NCBI RefSeq assembly: GCF_000241325.1
Contig: NZ_BAEI01000031.1
Coordinates: forward strand, 186,001-250,000
Direction: 5' to 3'
DNA: 64,000 nucleotides
DNA from: Gordonia polyisoprenivorans NBRC 16320 = JCM 10675
Lineage (GTDB): Bacteria > Actinomycetota > Actinomycetes > Mycobacteriales > Mycobacteriaceae
A program made the translations under genes and the position numbers. The notes below the pieces were generated by a model. The model saw nothing but the letters and a program-made list of their open reading frames with translations, was not told where the DNA came from and made no database searches. Shown in pieces: positions 1-8,266 of the stretch. Position 1 is the stretch's first letter, and every line of letters starts with the position of its first letter.

Positions 1-2
1 CC

Positions 3-605
3 GAGAACTGGGCCATCGTTCTTGTGTCGACGTGGGTGTATCCGACGCTGGTGCGATTCGACTTGGAGCTCTTCAGAAGGCCGACCCCCGACACCCTTGA
101 CCTCATGATGGGTGTCAACGGGTTCGGGCGCCCGCTGCCGAGCGAACGGACTAGTGACCCATTTCAGCTTGCGTTCGAGTGGAGCGATGGAAGCGTCTCG
201 TCAAATCTCCCTCAAATCTCCCTTCGCGGCGGCCTCAGCCAGTTGATCGCTGCCGGTGATGGAGAGCATATGAGCGTGCCTCTCGTGCTTGATCACCTAC
301 CGCCAGCTGGCGAGTTCTCGGTCTACACGGCCTGGCCGTACTTTGGGCTCGATGAGCGAAAGGTGACGTTTGACGCCGATCGGATTGCCGAATCTGCTGG
401 TTATGCAGTCACCCTTTGGCCAGAATCGCCACCACGCACCGAGTTTCCGTCGCTCGACCAGCGAGCTCCGCGACCGGACCCGGTCCGCACGGCTGGGCCG
501 CCGGAGAGTTGGCTCGAGCAATTGATGGCGAACGCCCCGGAACCTCTCATGCCGCCGCGAGAGTCGCGGGGGCATGAGTTCAGGCTGTCAGAGGGCCGGG
601 ACTAG
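3..605 (+). CDS. Conserved hypothetical protein, 5' end off the window
   Basis: The reading frame is open from the left edge, so the gene probably starts outside the window; a GTG at 24 is the first start codon inside it but has no ribosome binding site. About 200 residues are visible. The protein is soluble, has no signal peptide or membrane segment, and ends in a proline- and arginine-rich tail. The central part resembles actinobacterial orphan proteins with an FEWSDG segment followed by a short proline-rich stretch (LPPAGEF) and an AWP motif; I know no function for that group. It lies at the edge of a lower-GC stretch of small orphan genes. Confidence 0.6.
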   Translation, partial: ENWAIVLVSTWVYPTLVRFDLELFRRPTPDTLDLMMGVNGFGRPLPSERTSDPFQLAFEWSDGSVSSNLPQISLRGGLSQLIAAGDGEHMSVPLVLDHLPPAGEFSVYTAWPYFGLDERKVTFDADRIAESAGYAVTLWPESPPRTEFPSLDQRAPRPDPVRTAGPPESWLEQLMANAPEPLMPPRESRGHEFRLSEGRD

Positions 606-724
606 CGGTGTGGGTTGGTCCAGCTGAGATCGCGGCGACTCGTTCATCACCGATGGGCGCTCGGGGCTGGGGCAATCGGGGTGTCGACATCATCAACGGT
701 AGATGCCGTCGGTGGAAAACTCCA

Positions 725-1114
725 TCATTTCATCGAACCCGAGATGCCTTGGAATAGATTGTTCCACATCACGAATGCAAGTTCAGGTAGAAGCCTGAGT
801 GTCTGGCCTGTCCGAATATGAACAGCCACGATGTCTCGCTCAGGACTTGAGAAGGTGGTTGCATCGGCAGCGAAAACGACGGCTTGATAGACACCGTCCG
901 GTACCGCGTGGCGCAACTCGTCGGTCGTCGCGCCGTTGTACTCGCGATCGTCGACGAAGATGAATAGCTCGGGTGGGTCGTCGTCCAGCGCTGCGAGATC
1001 GTCCTCGGCTCCCTCCGTGATGAGGTCCTTGACCTGATGCCACGTCTCGTTGGCGGTGAAGTCTGTCCGTACCACGGCCGGGATACCTTCGTTCTCGACA
1101 TCGAGCTTGCGCAT
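725..1114 (-). CDS. Small acidic hypothetical protein, DUF6924-like
   Basis: A 129-residue soluble protein with no signal peptide. It opens with a short charged segment followed by VVRTDF, and later has FVDDREYNG and the aliphatic stretch ERDIVAVHI. The RTDF and FVDD motifs are what I recall of DUF6924 proteins, whose function is unknown; this assignment is from memory. The ATG start is supported by a GAGAGAGG ribosome binding site about five bases upstream. It is the last of several minus-strand small genes in a lower-GC region; proteins of this kind are often found among toxin-immunity arrays, but no toxin is visible here. Confidence 0.6.
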   Translation of the reverse strand: MRKLDVENEGIPAVVRTDFTANETWHQVKDLITEGAEDDLAALDDDPPELFIFVDDREYNGATTDELRHAVPDGVYQAVVFAADATTFSSPERDIVAVHIRTGQTLRLLPELAFVMWNNLFQGISGSMK

Positions 1115-1265
1115 AGGAACCTCTCTCGAAAAAGTTGCGGGACTGCGCTGTTAGGTTGCTTGGGTCGTGACTCCACTCCGACTGTGACGGTGCAGTGTCG
1201 CCGCTGGGTCAGGCATACTCGGTTCTGGGGGTTGTTCGGTGGGTGGCGGTGAGCGTAGCGCGCGG

Positions 1266-1796
1266 TCATACGGGGATTTCGAATAGCTCCTCGCTGAATT
1301 CTTCATCCAGCGTCACATTGCTGAGCTCTTCTGTCCGGTCTCGGGTTTCCGCGCGCAGCGGGATGCCGGAGTAGGCGTCGAACGCAACCGCGACTGGGCT
1401 GTCGCCATAGAACACGGGAGGGAAGACGAACTCCCAGGCGCGGCGACCATTGACATCGGTGGCCGTCGCCGCACTGTTGGGGTCGATCATGAGGCGAAAC
1501 GGTTTCTGCTGATCCCATCGGCGATGAATGGCGATCAAGTTATCGGGCCACGTACTGGGGGCGTACGGACCTCGGTGCCAATGATCGCCATCGGAATTGC
1601 GCACCGAGAGTAGTCCTTCGCCGTCAGCCTGGCGTGTTCCCTCCAATGGTGAGTACCAAAACTCGACCTCGTGGCGTTCCTCACCGTCGCCTTGCCCAGG
1701 GGAGAGCACCATGGTGGCATGGACGGTTGTCTCCCTGGACGAACGATAAAGCTGGTGCACCTCGCTCCATGTCGCCCGATCGTCCAGCAGCGGCAC
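1266..1796 (-). CDS. Hypothetical protein
   Basis: A 176-residue soluble protein with no recognisable family. The N-terminal half has an EVEFWYSP segment followed by a turn-rich region with NSDGDHWHRGPY; the C-terminal half carries VFPPVFYGDSP and ends in an acidic tail (DEEFSEELFE). The GTG start lies 30 bases downstream of the stop of the DUF6461-like gene on the same strand, so the two are probably cotranscribed. The alternating pattern and lack of a signal peptide fit a small beta-rich cytoplasmic protein. Function unknown. Confidence 0.55.
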   Translation of the reverse strand: MPLLDDRATWSEVHQLYRSSRETTVHATMVLSPGQGDGEERHEVEFWYSPLEGTRQADGEGLLSVRNSDGDHWHRGPYAPSTWPDNLIAIHRRWDQQKPFRLMIDPNSAATATDVNGRRAWEFVFPPVFYGDSPVAVAFDAYSGIPLRAETRDRTEELSNVTLDEEFSEELFEIPV

Positions 1797-1826
1797 TCGT
1801 GGTGGCAGTTCATGGGCGTCACGGTC

Positions 1827-2498
1827 TTAGGGCTCGGTGGTGGGCACCAGGGCAACGGTGAACTCCGCGGACTGCATCATTCGCTTGGTGACTTCGATGC
1901 CCGTGAGTCGCTCGGCAAGCGCGAAACACGCCTCGATATGGAAGAAATCGGTGCGTGGTTCGTCGCTCTCCTCGAGCGGAAAACCCCCGACGTCGGCCAT
2001 CAGGCCAAACAGTGTCTCGCCTCCGGTAGTCGGTGTCAATCGGATGCGGTCGAGATCCCCTATCGGCGACATCGGTTCGAATGAGATTTGTTGCTGTCCG
2101 TCGCGCCACCACACGAACTGCGAGAAGGCGTTGACGTTGCTGAAATGGCTGACGACCTCGTGGTTGTCGATGACGGGTTTGAACAGTTGCTCTGTCACGC
2201 CGAGGAACTCGCTGTTGTGCTGGATCAGCAGCACCCATCCGTCACCGATGTCGGCAACCCCCACGGTTTGAACGTCCCGCGTCATCGGCTCCACCAGGCC
2301 CAGTTCCTCGAACTCCATCGCCCGTTTGCCGAATCCCGCCAGCCCGATTCCGCGGGTTCGTCTGCTGTAGGCGCTCAGTGCATCGAGAATGCCGCCAGCG
2401 GTGGCGTGTCGAATGAGACTGACCAGATGACCTGTCGCCTGCCAACCTCTGAACTCATCGTCGTTGAACCACAAGTAATCTCGATAGTCAGTCGCCAC
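1827..2498 (-). CDS. DUF6461-like hypothetical protein
   Basis: A 223-residue soluble protein. The N-terminus (DYLWFNDDEF), a central GWVLLIQHNSEF strand pair and the C-terminal ACFALAERLTGIEVT helix fit what I recall of DUF6461 proteins of actinobacteria. That family has no established function; members are often seen next to secreted toxin genes, so an immunity role is a reasonable but unproven guess. The start is a GTG at 2498, chosen because it gives the usual N-terminus; the ribosome binding site (GAGAAG) is unusually close. It heads a minus-strand pair with the gene ending at 1266. Confidence 0.6.
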   Translation of the reverse strand: MATDYRDYLWFNDDEFRGWQATGHLVSLIRHATAGGILDALSAYSRRTRGIGLAGFGKRAMEFEELGLVEPMTRDVQTVGVADIGDGWVLLIQHNSEFLGVTEQLFKPVIDNHEVVSHFSNVNAFSQFVWWRDGQQQISFEPMSPIGDLDRIRLTPTTGGETLFGLMADVGGFPLEESDEPRTDFFHIEACFALAERLTGIEVTKRMMQSAEFTVALVPTTEP

Positions 2499-2846
2499 CT
2501 TCTCACTATTTCATAGCCCGGTATTACACGAAAGCTCGAGTGCACGTTGATGTTGTGGTAGCGGGCTCCTTGCGACGTCTTCGAGTCGCATCGCCCTGAA
2601 GCCGTTCGATGCCGGTGGGCCGTGCCCGTCACCCGTACTTCGCCGCGATAGTCGCCGTCGGAGCAGTCGGCGAAATTGCAATTGCATCCAACCCGGGATC
2701 TGTCCCCTCGGCGAATCCTCTGCAACTACACGGTACTGATTCCCCCGGCTGGCGACACGCGATCGGCTCGCCCATATCCGCGGAGGAGGCGCCTGGTGTA
2801 GCAGGCGTGAAGTCCTGTCCTCCCCCGTCGTTCGACTACTAGCGGG
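2499..2846. other. Intergenic stretch without a convincing gene
   Basis: Between two minus-strand hypothetical genes there are 348 bases with only short, low-quality open frames. I see no tRNA, clear hairpin terminator or repeat. Base composition is mixed, with AT-richer patches near 2515-2560 that could hold the promoter of the gene starting at 2498. Confidence 0.4.
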
Positions 2847-3302
2847 CTACAGGCTGCCGATCGGCACGAGGGTATCGCCCTTGCACCACGTTGCGACGTG
2901 AGCGACGAGGTGTGGGGCCAGGAATCCGCCGTCGTCGCTCCACGGCCATGCCACGTGGGCGCGGGCCACCTGATCCTGGACGAGATCGGCAATCGTGGTC
3001 AGAACGGTTTCGACGTCGTCGTCGATTCTCACGCCGGAGCCGGACATCCCGAGACCTTGCCGGCCACGGCCCGCCACCGAGACATCGCTGAGAAGAAACA
3101 CCCATCCGTCAATGCCGTCGTACTTCGCGACCCAGTCTATTCTCTGGATTTCTCCGTTGTACTGGCGTACGTGCAGGTCGTGTCCCAATCGATTCAGCGA
3201 CTGAGTCCACACATCAGGAAGGTCCGAGTCGGTGATCTCCACACCGCGCGCAGGTGTCCATGCCGCGGTGAGTACTTGCTCGTGGGCATCGAGATAGCTC
3301 AA
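2847..3302 (-). CDS. Hypothetical protein with a TTG start
   Basis: A 151-residue soluble protein, not assigned to a family. It has a tryptophan-rich central strand region (RIDWVAKYDGIDGWVFLL) and a C-terminal helix region ending in TWCKGDTLVPIG. The start is a TTG at 3302: an excellent GAAGGAG ribosome binding site lies eight bases upstream, while an ATG in between is in the wrong frame and stops after two codons. It sits in the same run of minus-strand small genes as its neighbours and may belong to an immunity-like array. No function can be given. Confidence 0.55.
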   Translation of the reverse strand: MSYLDAHEQVLTAAWTPARGVEITDSDLPDVWTQSLNRLGHDLHVRQYNGEIQRIDWVAKYDGIDGWVFLLSDVSVAGRGRQGLGMSGSGVRIDDDVETVLTTIADLVQDQVARAHVAWPWSDDGGFLAPHLVAHVATWCKGDTLVPIGSL

Positions 3303-3417
3303 CGCATCGCTCCTTCGGGCGTCGACGTTCGGTGCGACAGCGGCTTATGCAACGCTCCGGAACGGGTGATTAGGTCCTACTCCCTCGCATCCTGTTCTCA
3401 ATCTATTCGGGCCTGTT

Positions 3418-3768
3418 CTAGGTGCAATCAGGGATAAATTCTTCTCCTGAGCAAATGCGGGCTTGGATAAGGGTAATTCGATCGGGATCGATAACGCCCT
3501 CATAGAGGGAGTACCCCTGTCTCGACGTAATCAGGTCCTCAGGATCGACGTCTTCTACGCGCCACACATCCACGGGTCCGCCTGTGTTATTCATGTGGAC
3601 GAACAATCGGCACTCATATTCTCCGAGCGCAAGAAAGCAGCCTTCCGCCTCAGGTTCTCTACTGCCTGCGATCCCCGGCGCCGCACCCATACGGCGCCAG
3701 TCTAAGCCACGCTCCCTGATTGACTCCCGATTGAGGGACGAGCTGACGTGATAGGCACTTATAGCCAT
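3418..3768 (-). CDS. Hypothetical protein, possibly ADP-ribosyltransferase-fold
   Basis: A 116-residue protein from the internal ATG at 3768; a GTG 42 bases upstream would add 14 residues that look unrelated. The N-terminus reads AYHVSSSLNRESIRERGLDW, followed by a GIAGSREPEAEGCFLA segment and a later DVWRVEDVDPEDL. A leading YHVSS strand, a following helix with RERGL and a later glycine and aromatic strand recall small ADP-ribosyltransferase-fold proteins (DarT, KptA, RES types); this is only a resemblance in pattern. No signal peptide or membrane segment. It is the outermost of the minus-strand orphan genes. Confidence 0.5.
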   Translation of the reverse strand: MAISAYHVSSSLNRESIRERGLDWRRMGAAPGIAGSREPEAEGCFLALGEYECRLFVHMNNTGGPVDVWRVEDVDPEDLITSRQGYSLYEGVIDPDRITLIQARICSGEEFIPDCT

Positions 3769-3929
3769 AATCTCAGTTAAACAGACGGATGGGGGCGCGA
3801 TTCGCGGCACGTTCGATTCTCTATCAGCTCCTGCGGGCAGGGCTCCTTTTGATCGAGCCTTCCGGGAGCCGAGGCCGGCGCTCAGGTCCTGGGGTCGATG
3901 CCCGACGATGGCCGGTACTCTCGAACGCT

Positions 3930-4214
3930 ATGAACAGCACCATCAATCTGGCTGACTGTGCGGATATCGTCAACTGCGAGAACAGAATGTCTGGAATCGG
4001 AACCGCGGATGTCCTGTTGGTGGTCGTTGGCATGGGGCTGATAGCTGTCTGGATGGTGATGCTGCCGATCGCTCTGTGGTCCGTAGTTGCTGAGCCAACA
4101 GGCACGGCGGTCGGAGTTGTATGGGCTCTCGTCATTGTTGGGTTGCCGTTCATTGGAGCGATAGCCTTCTGGGTCCGCAACCGCCGCAAGTTCGGCCTGC
4201 CAGCGGTGCGGTAG
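3930..4214 (+). CDS. Small membrane protein, PLDc_N-like
   Basis: A 94-residue protein starting at the ATG at 3930; the open frame extends upstream, but the extra part is arginine-rich and looks non-coding. Two hydrophobic helices are clear: one around residues 27-52, and a second, of the form ALVIVGLPFIGAIAFWV, followed by the basic tail RNRRKFG. This two-helix arrangement with a glycine-proline turn resembles the PLDc_N domain found alone in small actinobacterial membrane proteins. It is the first plus-strand gene after the minus-strand orphan run. Function unknown. Confidence 0.5.
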   Translation: MNSTINLADCADIVNCENRMSGIGTADVLLVVVGMGLIAVWMVMLPIALWSVVAEPTGTAVGVVWALVIVGLPFIGAIAFWVRNRRKFGLPAVR

Positions 4215-4523
4215 TCGGAGAGAAGAGCTCTGCGCTCGCGGGTCGAGTCAAGTCCTGACGCCGATATCGTCGAACGACTACCGAATTGTTGCGACTGATC
4301 CGATATGGAGTTCCCTATTGCGTCTGGCAGGACTACACCAGTCATCCTATGAACGACCACTCTGACGATGGAGGACGCTCACTACGCAATACGACCGACT
4401 ATCGGTCGTATTCTGTCGCGGAGCCGCTCGTGTACTGAGCAGTGGCTGCGTGTTGACTCGGCCGGGCGTGCGAAGATGGTGATATGTCGCCTCCGAGGTG
4501 AAACCCCCGTCGACCACGACGGG
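4215..4523. other. Intergenic stretch without a convincing gene
   Basis: About 300 bases between two small membrane-protein genes. The open frame of the downstream gene extends back through it (an ATG at 4476 is an alternative start), but the composition does not look coding. No tRNA, terminator or repeat was recognised. Confidence 0.3.
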
Positions 4524-4841
4524 ATGTCTGACGGACGATCTTGGCCTGCTCGTCGGGCAGTGGTCGGCGTCTCGGTTCCCTTTCCGTTGGCGTTGTTTGT
4601 GCGCCATTGGTTGAACCTTCCGGACGTCAACTCGAGCCTGGGCGAGAAGGGCCTGGCCGTCACCTATTGGCTGCCCTGGACCTCTAGTTGGCTGGCAGTG
4701 AATCTTGTAGGTGTAGCCCTGATCCTGTGGCCGGGAACACGCCGCGCAGGCCGCTGGTTTCTTGTTGCATCCGTGGTGACCAGTACACCGATCTCATGGT
4801 TCTACTTCGGACTCGAATATCACCCTTTATGGCCCAATTGA
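4524..4841 (+). CDS. Small membrane protein of unknown function
   Basis: About 105 residues from the ATG at 4524; ATG at 4476 would add 16 residues and neither has a strong ribosome binding site. Three hydrophobic stretches are visible: VVGVSVPFPLALFV, WLAVNLVGVALILWP and a final segment around VASVVTSTPISWFYF. The protein ends in YHPLWPN. Its last 15 bases overlap the 3' end of the convergent HxlR gene. I do not recognise a family. The start is uncertain. Confidence 0.45.
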   Translation: MSDGRSWPARRAVVGVSVPFPLALFVRHWLNLPDVNSSLGEKGLAVTYWLPWTSSWLAVNLVGVALILWPGTRRAGRWFLVASVVTSTPISWFYFGLEYHPLWPN

Positions 4842-5216
4842 TGGTGAAGACCGCTCTTCGAGATCAGTCACCGACTCGGCATCGAGCCGCATCTCGCGGC
4901 TGAATTCTGCTCCCCAGTGCTCCATCGCGGTGACGATGTCCTCTAGACGCTCGCCAAGCGGTGTCAGAGAGTATTCAACCTTCGGCGGAACCTCCGCGTA
5001 CACGGTTCGGAGTACGATGCCGTCCTCTTCGAGTTCGCGGAGCTGGCGGGTCAACGTCTTGGTGTTCGCCAACGGCACCTGGCGACCAAGCTCGTTGAAG
5101 CGATGAGGCCGATTCTGGAGGTGCTTGATGAAGGTCAGTTTCCAGGTGCCACCAAGGACCGAGACCGCTACCTCGACCGGGCAAACCCTGACTGCTCGCT
5201 GTACAGGCAACCGCAT
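4827..5216 (-). CDS. HxlR-family transcriptional regulator
   Basis: A 129-residue winged-helix regulator covering almost a single HxlR domain. The diagnostic parts are present: CPVEVAVSVLGGTWKL at the N-terminus, RFNELGRQVP, the recognition helix TKTLTRQLRELEEDG, and the wing VPPKVEYSLTPLGERL. HxlR proteins bind DNA as dimers, and many sense electrophiles through a cysteine near the N-terminus, which is present here in VCP. The start at 5216 is chosen because a GAAAGGGA ribosome binding site lies about eight bases upstream, although the frame is open further back. It is divergent from the flavodoxin-fold oxidoreductase, the usual arrangement for control of that neighbour. Confidence 0.85.
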   Translation of the reverse strand: MRLPVQRAVRVCPVEVAVSVLGGTWKLTFIKHLQNRPHRFNELGRQVPLANTKTLTRQLRELEEDGIVLRTVYAEVPPKVEYSLTPLGERLEDIVTAMEHWGAEFSREMRLDAESVTDLEERSSPSIGP

Positions 5217-5292
5217 CCAAGTGTCCCTTTCACGGCAGGCGACAGAAATGTCCGTACTAGACGATACTGCCCTCGGCGCCGACGATGAAGTG

Positions 5293-6081
5293 ATGGACGA
5301 TGGCAATAGCAGACGAACGGTGCTTTGGCTCAGTGCTCACCCGAGCTCCGGCTCACTCAACGCGGCTTTGCGTAGGAGCGGGGTCGAGCGATTGCACCAA
5401 TTGGGGAACCACGTCATCGAATCAGACCTTTACTCGATGGGCTGGGACCCCGTGGTGCGTGCAAGAGATGGTGGACGTGCCGAGCAGGTGCCGACTGACC
5501 AGTTTCGGGTGAGCCGCGACACGCGCCGAGCGTTTCTGTCTGATACGCAGCCCATCGAAGTGCAAGTCGAGCAGCAGAAGGTGTGCGACGCGGATGCGTT
5601 GATCATCCAGTTTCCGTTGTGGTGGTATGGCGTGCCCGCAATTCTCAAAGGCTGGTTCGATCGCGTTTTCATCAGCGGCTTTGCATTCGGTATCAACCCG
5701 GAAACAGGGCGCAAGATGCGTTTCGAACAAGGTCCCTTCGTCGGTAAGCGAGCCTTTGTCGTCACGACCCTCGGCGACCGCGAGTCCGCTATTGGGCCAC
5801 GGGGAAAATCCGGCGAGCTGACTCAGATGCTCTTCGGCCTTCTCCACGGAACCCTCGCTTACACCGGCATGAGCGTCCTGACACCGTGGGCACTGGCGAG
5901 TTCTGATTTTGTGAAAGATATCGTTCCCGTCCAACAATCCCTGTGGAACAGGCTCGACAATCTCTTCACCGACGACCCCATCCAATATCGCCCACAGTTC
6001 ACCGGCCAGTACACTGACCTGTGGGAGCTGAAAGAACACATACGGCCAGGCGAGAGTGGGCTCGACATCCACCGCGGGTAG
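5293..6081 (+). CDS. Flavodoxin-fold NAD(P)H-quinone oxidoreductase
   Basis: About 262 residues, family Flavodoxin_2 (NQO1/KefF type), two-electron reduction of quinones or similar electrophiles with FMN or FAD. Visible features are the LSAHPSSGSLNAAL nucleotide-binding start, the core FPLWWYGVPAILKGWFDRV, which is nearly diagnostic of the family, and the FGINPETGRKMRF region. It is divergent from the HxlR regulator at 4827-5216, and this pairing is common, the regulator responding to quinones or aldehydes. The start is uncertain: ATG at 5293 leaves room for a divergent promoter, while ATG at 5248 would add 15 residues. Confidence 0.85.
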   Translation: MDDGNSRRTVLWLSAHPSSGSLNAALRRSGVERLHQLGNHVIESDLYSMGWDPVVRARDGGRAEQVPTDQFRVSRDTRRAFLSDTQPIEVQVEQQKVCDADALIIQFPLWWYGVPAILKGWFDRVFISGFAFGINPETGRKMRFEQGPFVGKRAFVVTTLGDRESAIGPRGKSGELTQMLFGLLHGTLAYTGMSVLTPWALASSDFVKDIVPVQQSLWNRLDNLFTDDPIQYRPQFTGQYTDLWELKEHIRPGESGLDIHRG

Positions 6082-6214
6082 TGTCGCCGAAAGAGAGTCG
6101 GCCGCCGGTTCGAACGGTCGCCACCGGCCGACCCGCGATTACAGCAGCAGTCCGATCTATCGGTACCGATCCGTGATTCGATCCCAATGACCACCTATAG
6201 CGAAGAGGGAAACA

Positions 6215-6565
6215 ATGGTCTACAAAGTCGTCCGAGCTGCCGAGGTATCGGCAGGGCACGGGCCGCACCCGGCCGGAAGCCCCTACGACAAGCGCATCAG
6301 TGACGCGCTGGGTCTGTCCCTCTTTGAGGTATATCAGGTAGAGCTGCCTGCAGGCGTCGAAACCGTTCAACACGATCATCTTGATGACGGCAACGAGGAC
6401 ATGTACGCCGTTATCCGCGGTAGCGGCTGGGCGGTGGTTGACGGGAAAGAGGTCCCGGTGCAGCCGGGTCAGTATGTGTCCGTGTCAGTTGAATCGCGGC
6501 GTTTCATGCGTGCCGGCAATGAAGGGATGATCTTCATCGCGGTATGTGCCGGGGTACGGACCTGA
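6215..6565 (+). CDS. Cupin-domain protein
   Basis: A 116-residue single-domain cupin. The conserved beta-barrel motifs are visible: HDHLDDGNEDMYAVIRGSG carries the metal-binding histidines, an acidic residue and the glycine-rich turn, and VQPGQYVSV is the start of the second cupin motif. The ATG has a good GAGGG ribosome binding site. It lies 130 bases downstream of the flavodoxin-fold oxidoreductase on the same strand and may be cotranscribed, so a role in small-molecule or electrophile handling is possible; the substrate cannot be read from the sequence. Confidence 0.8.
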   Translation: MVYKVVRAAEVSAGHGPHPAGSPYDKRISDALGLSLFEVYQVELPAGVETVQHDHLDDGNEDMYAVIRGSGWAVVDGKEVPVQPGQYVSVSVESRRFMRAGNEGMIFIAVCAGVRT

Positions 6566-6631
6566 TGAGATTCGCAGAGTGTGCATGAGTGCGGCGATCT
6601 GGATCGGGATTCGAAGGGTGTGCCCGACCTA

Positions 6632-6658
6632 GGGTTCGTGCTAGGGGGTTCGTGCTAG
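6632..6658 (+). repeat. Short tandem direct repeat upstream of an orphan cassette
   Basis: The 13-base word GGGTTCGTGCTAG occurs twice with one base between. It lies about 35-60 bases before the start of the first gene of the 6692-10390 cassette, where promoter or operator elements would be expected. Confidence 0.5.
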
Positions 6659-6691
6659 CCTGCGTTCCATGTCGATTCTGCAGAAAGGCTC

Positions 6692-8266
6692 ATGAGGCGC
6701 CACCGAACTCTCCTGGTGCACGTTGCTGAAATGTCCGTCATGGACAAGGCGATGCCCCCTCCGCGGGTCGGCGCGGTCACCGAGTTCCCGTTGTGCTTCA
6801 GCGAGATTCGATCGTCACCGTCGGATGCTCCGAAACGCGATGTCGTGACAGTGCGCGGTGTGCTCGATCTGGACGCGCGCGGGCCGTCTCACGTCGCCGA
6901 CTCGACAGCATCTGAGGGCCGGTGGTGGTGGACCGGTGTGCTGCGCGGTGACGGTTGGTCGGCGACGTGGCACGGCGAGCGGCCGAGAACCGGCTACGTC
7001 GAGGTCAGCGGCCAGTTCTCCTCAGGTCTGCATCTGGACACCGGACGCGTGCGCGGACGGATCACCCGAGTTCAACTGATCACCGTGGCGTATCGGCAGA
7101 CTGCTGACGGTGGCTGGGAAACGGCGACCGAGGTGCCGTGGTCCTATCGTGATGTCGATGTCATGCCACAAGGCTTCGACAACGATCCCACCCCGAATTC
7201 CGACGGGCTCTGCATTTGGGACACCGCCGGTCTGATCGAACTGGACCTCGATGACGTTCCGCCTGCGCAGCTACGGCCCCGCATCGTCCCGAGTTCGCTG
7301 TCGGCCGTCGGGGATTCGGTGTGGGTTGTCGATGCCGAGTTACCGGTCGTCGTACGCTACGAGCCGGCACGCGCACAGGCAACGGAGTATCTGTTGCCTG
7401 CACCTTCGGAAGCCTTCCACTCGGTCGCGGCGGCATCGTTCGGGTGTTGGTTCTTTGGCGAATCGGGTCTGTTCTGGATACCGATAGCCGGTGCGGGGCA
7501 GTTGATTGACAGCCGTCGTGTCGTACACATCGCCGCTCATGGTGACGTGGTGCTCATCCAGACAGACGATGACGTGTGGACGATCCATCACGTGGATTCA
7601 GCGCCGATCACGGTTGATCTAGCTGTTGCGAGCGACGCCGTCACTTCGATCGGGATCGATGATGCAGTGTCCCCGGGATGGATCGTCGCACTACATATGT
7701 GGGATAAGACATCCGCAGCAACTCAGCTCTTCCGCGTCTCGACGACGGGCATGGTGACAGAGGGGCCGAGATTACCGTCGCCAACGAGTTACGCGCCAAT
7801 GTTTCTGGCGGGCAGACCGTTACGTCTCTTCCTCGGTCGACTGGTGGCCACCGTGAACAACGATCTCAGCCTCGCACCCGCCGAAGAACTCGCCGATGAA
7901 CCGCTGTACGGCGGATGCGTCGGCGACGAAGCCTGGATCTCGGCGGTGGTCAGCGGATTCGATGGTGACGCCTCGCGGGACTATGTGCGCAGTCATGCGC
8001 TGTCTGGTGGTCCTCAGGAGCGACGGGTGGTGGTGACCGTCATCGATCCGCGCACCCTGGTGACTCTTCATCGTTGGTACGTCGACCGAATCCCTATACA
8101 GGTCGCCCGTAGCAATCAGGGATTCTGGCTCTGCGAGAACCGACGATTGATCCGCCTGCCCGACTCGCCCGCACAGGCGCAGCAGGTCGTCGACGTCGCT
8201 GAAATAGTCCGTGACTCAGTACTTCCCGCACGACCGGGCGCCGATGGCGACAACGGATGGCAATGA
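6692..8266 (+). CDS. Large hypothetical protein, beta-propeller-like
   Basis: A 524-residue soluble protein, not assigned to a named family. From about residue 200 to the end it is built of short beta-strand repeats with periodic tryptophans and aspartates (for example GDSVWVVDAELPVVVRY, FGCWFFGESGLFWIP, DVWTIHHVDSAP), the pattern of a beta-propeller; the N-terminal 180 residues look like a separate domain with GRWWWTGVL. No signal peptide is seen. The ATG at 6692 follows an AAAGG at short spacing; ATG at 6731 is an alternative. It overlaps the next gene by ten bases and heads a four-gene cassette of unknown function. Confidence 0.55.
   Translation: MRRHRTLLVHVAEMSVMDKAMPPPRVGAVTEFPLCFSEIRSSPSDAPKRDVVTVRGVLDLDARGPSHVADSTASEGRWWWTGVLRGDGWSATWHGERPRTGYVEVSGQFSSGLHLDTGRVRGRITRVQLITVAYRQTADGGWETATEVPWSYRDVDVMPQGFDNDPTPNSDGLCIWDTAGLIELDLDDVPPAQLRPRIVPSSLSAVGDSVWVVDAELPVVVRYEPARAQATEYLLPAPSEAFHSVAAASFGCWFFGESGLFWIPIAGAGQLIDSRRVVHIAAHGDVVLIQTDDDVWTIHHVDSAPITVDLAVASDAVTSIGIDDAVSPGWIVALHMWDKTSAATQLFRVSTTGMVTEGPRLPSPTSYAPMFLAGRPLRLFLGRLVATVNNDLSLAPAEELADEPLYGGCVGDEAWISAVVSGFDGDASRDYVRSHALSGGPQERRVVVTVIDPRTLVTLHRWYVDRIPIQVARSNQGFWLCENRRLIRLPDSPAQAQQVVDVAEIVRDSVLPARPGADGDNGWQ

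Noticed and set aside
2609..2842. A 77-codon frame in the gap before the gene at 2847
   Set aside because: It has no ribosome binding site and no family resemblance, and its composition resembles non-coding sequence.
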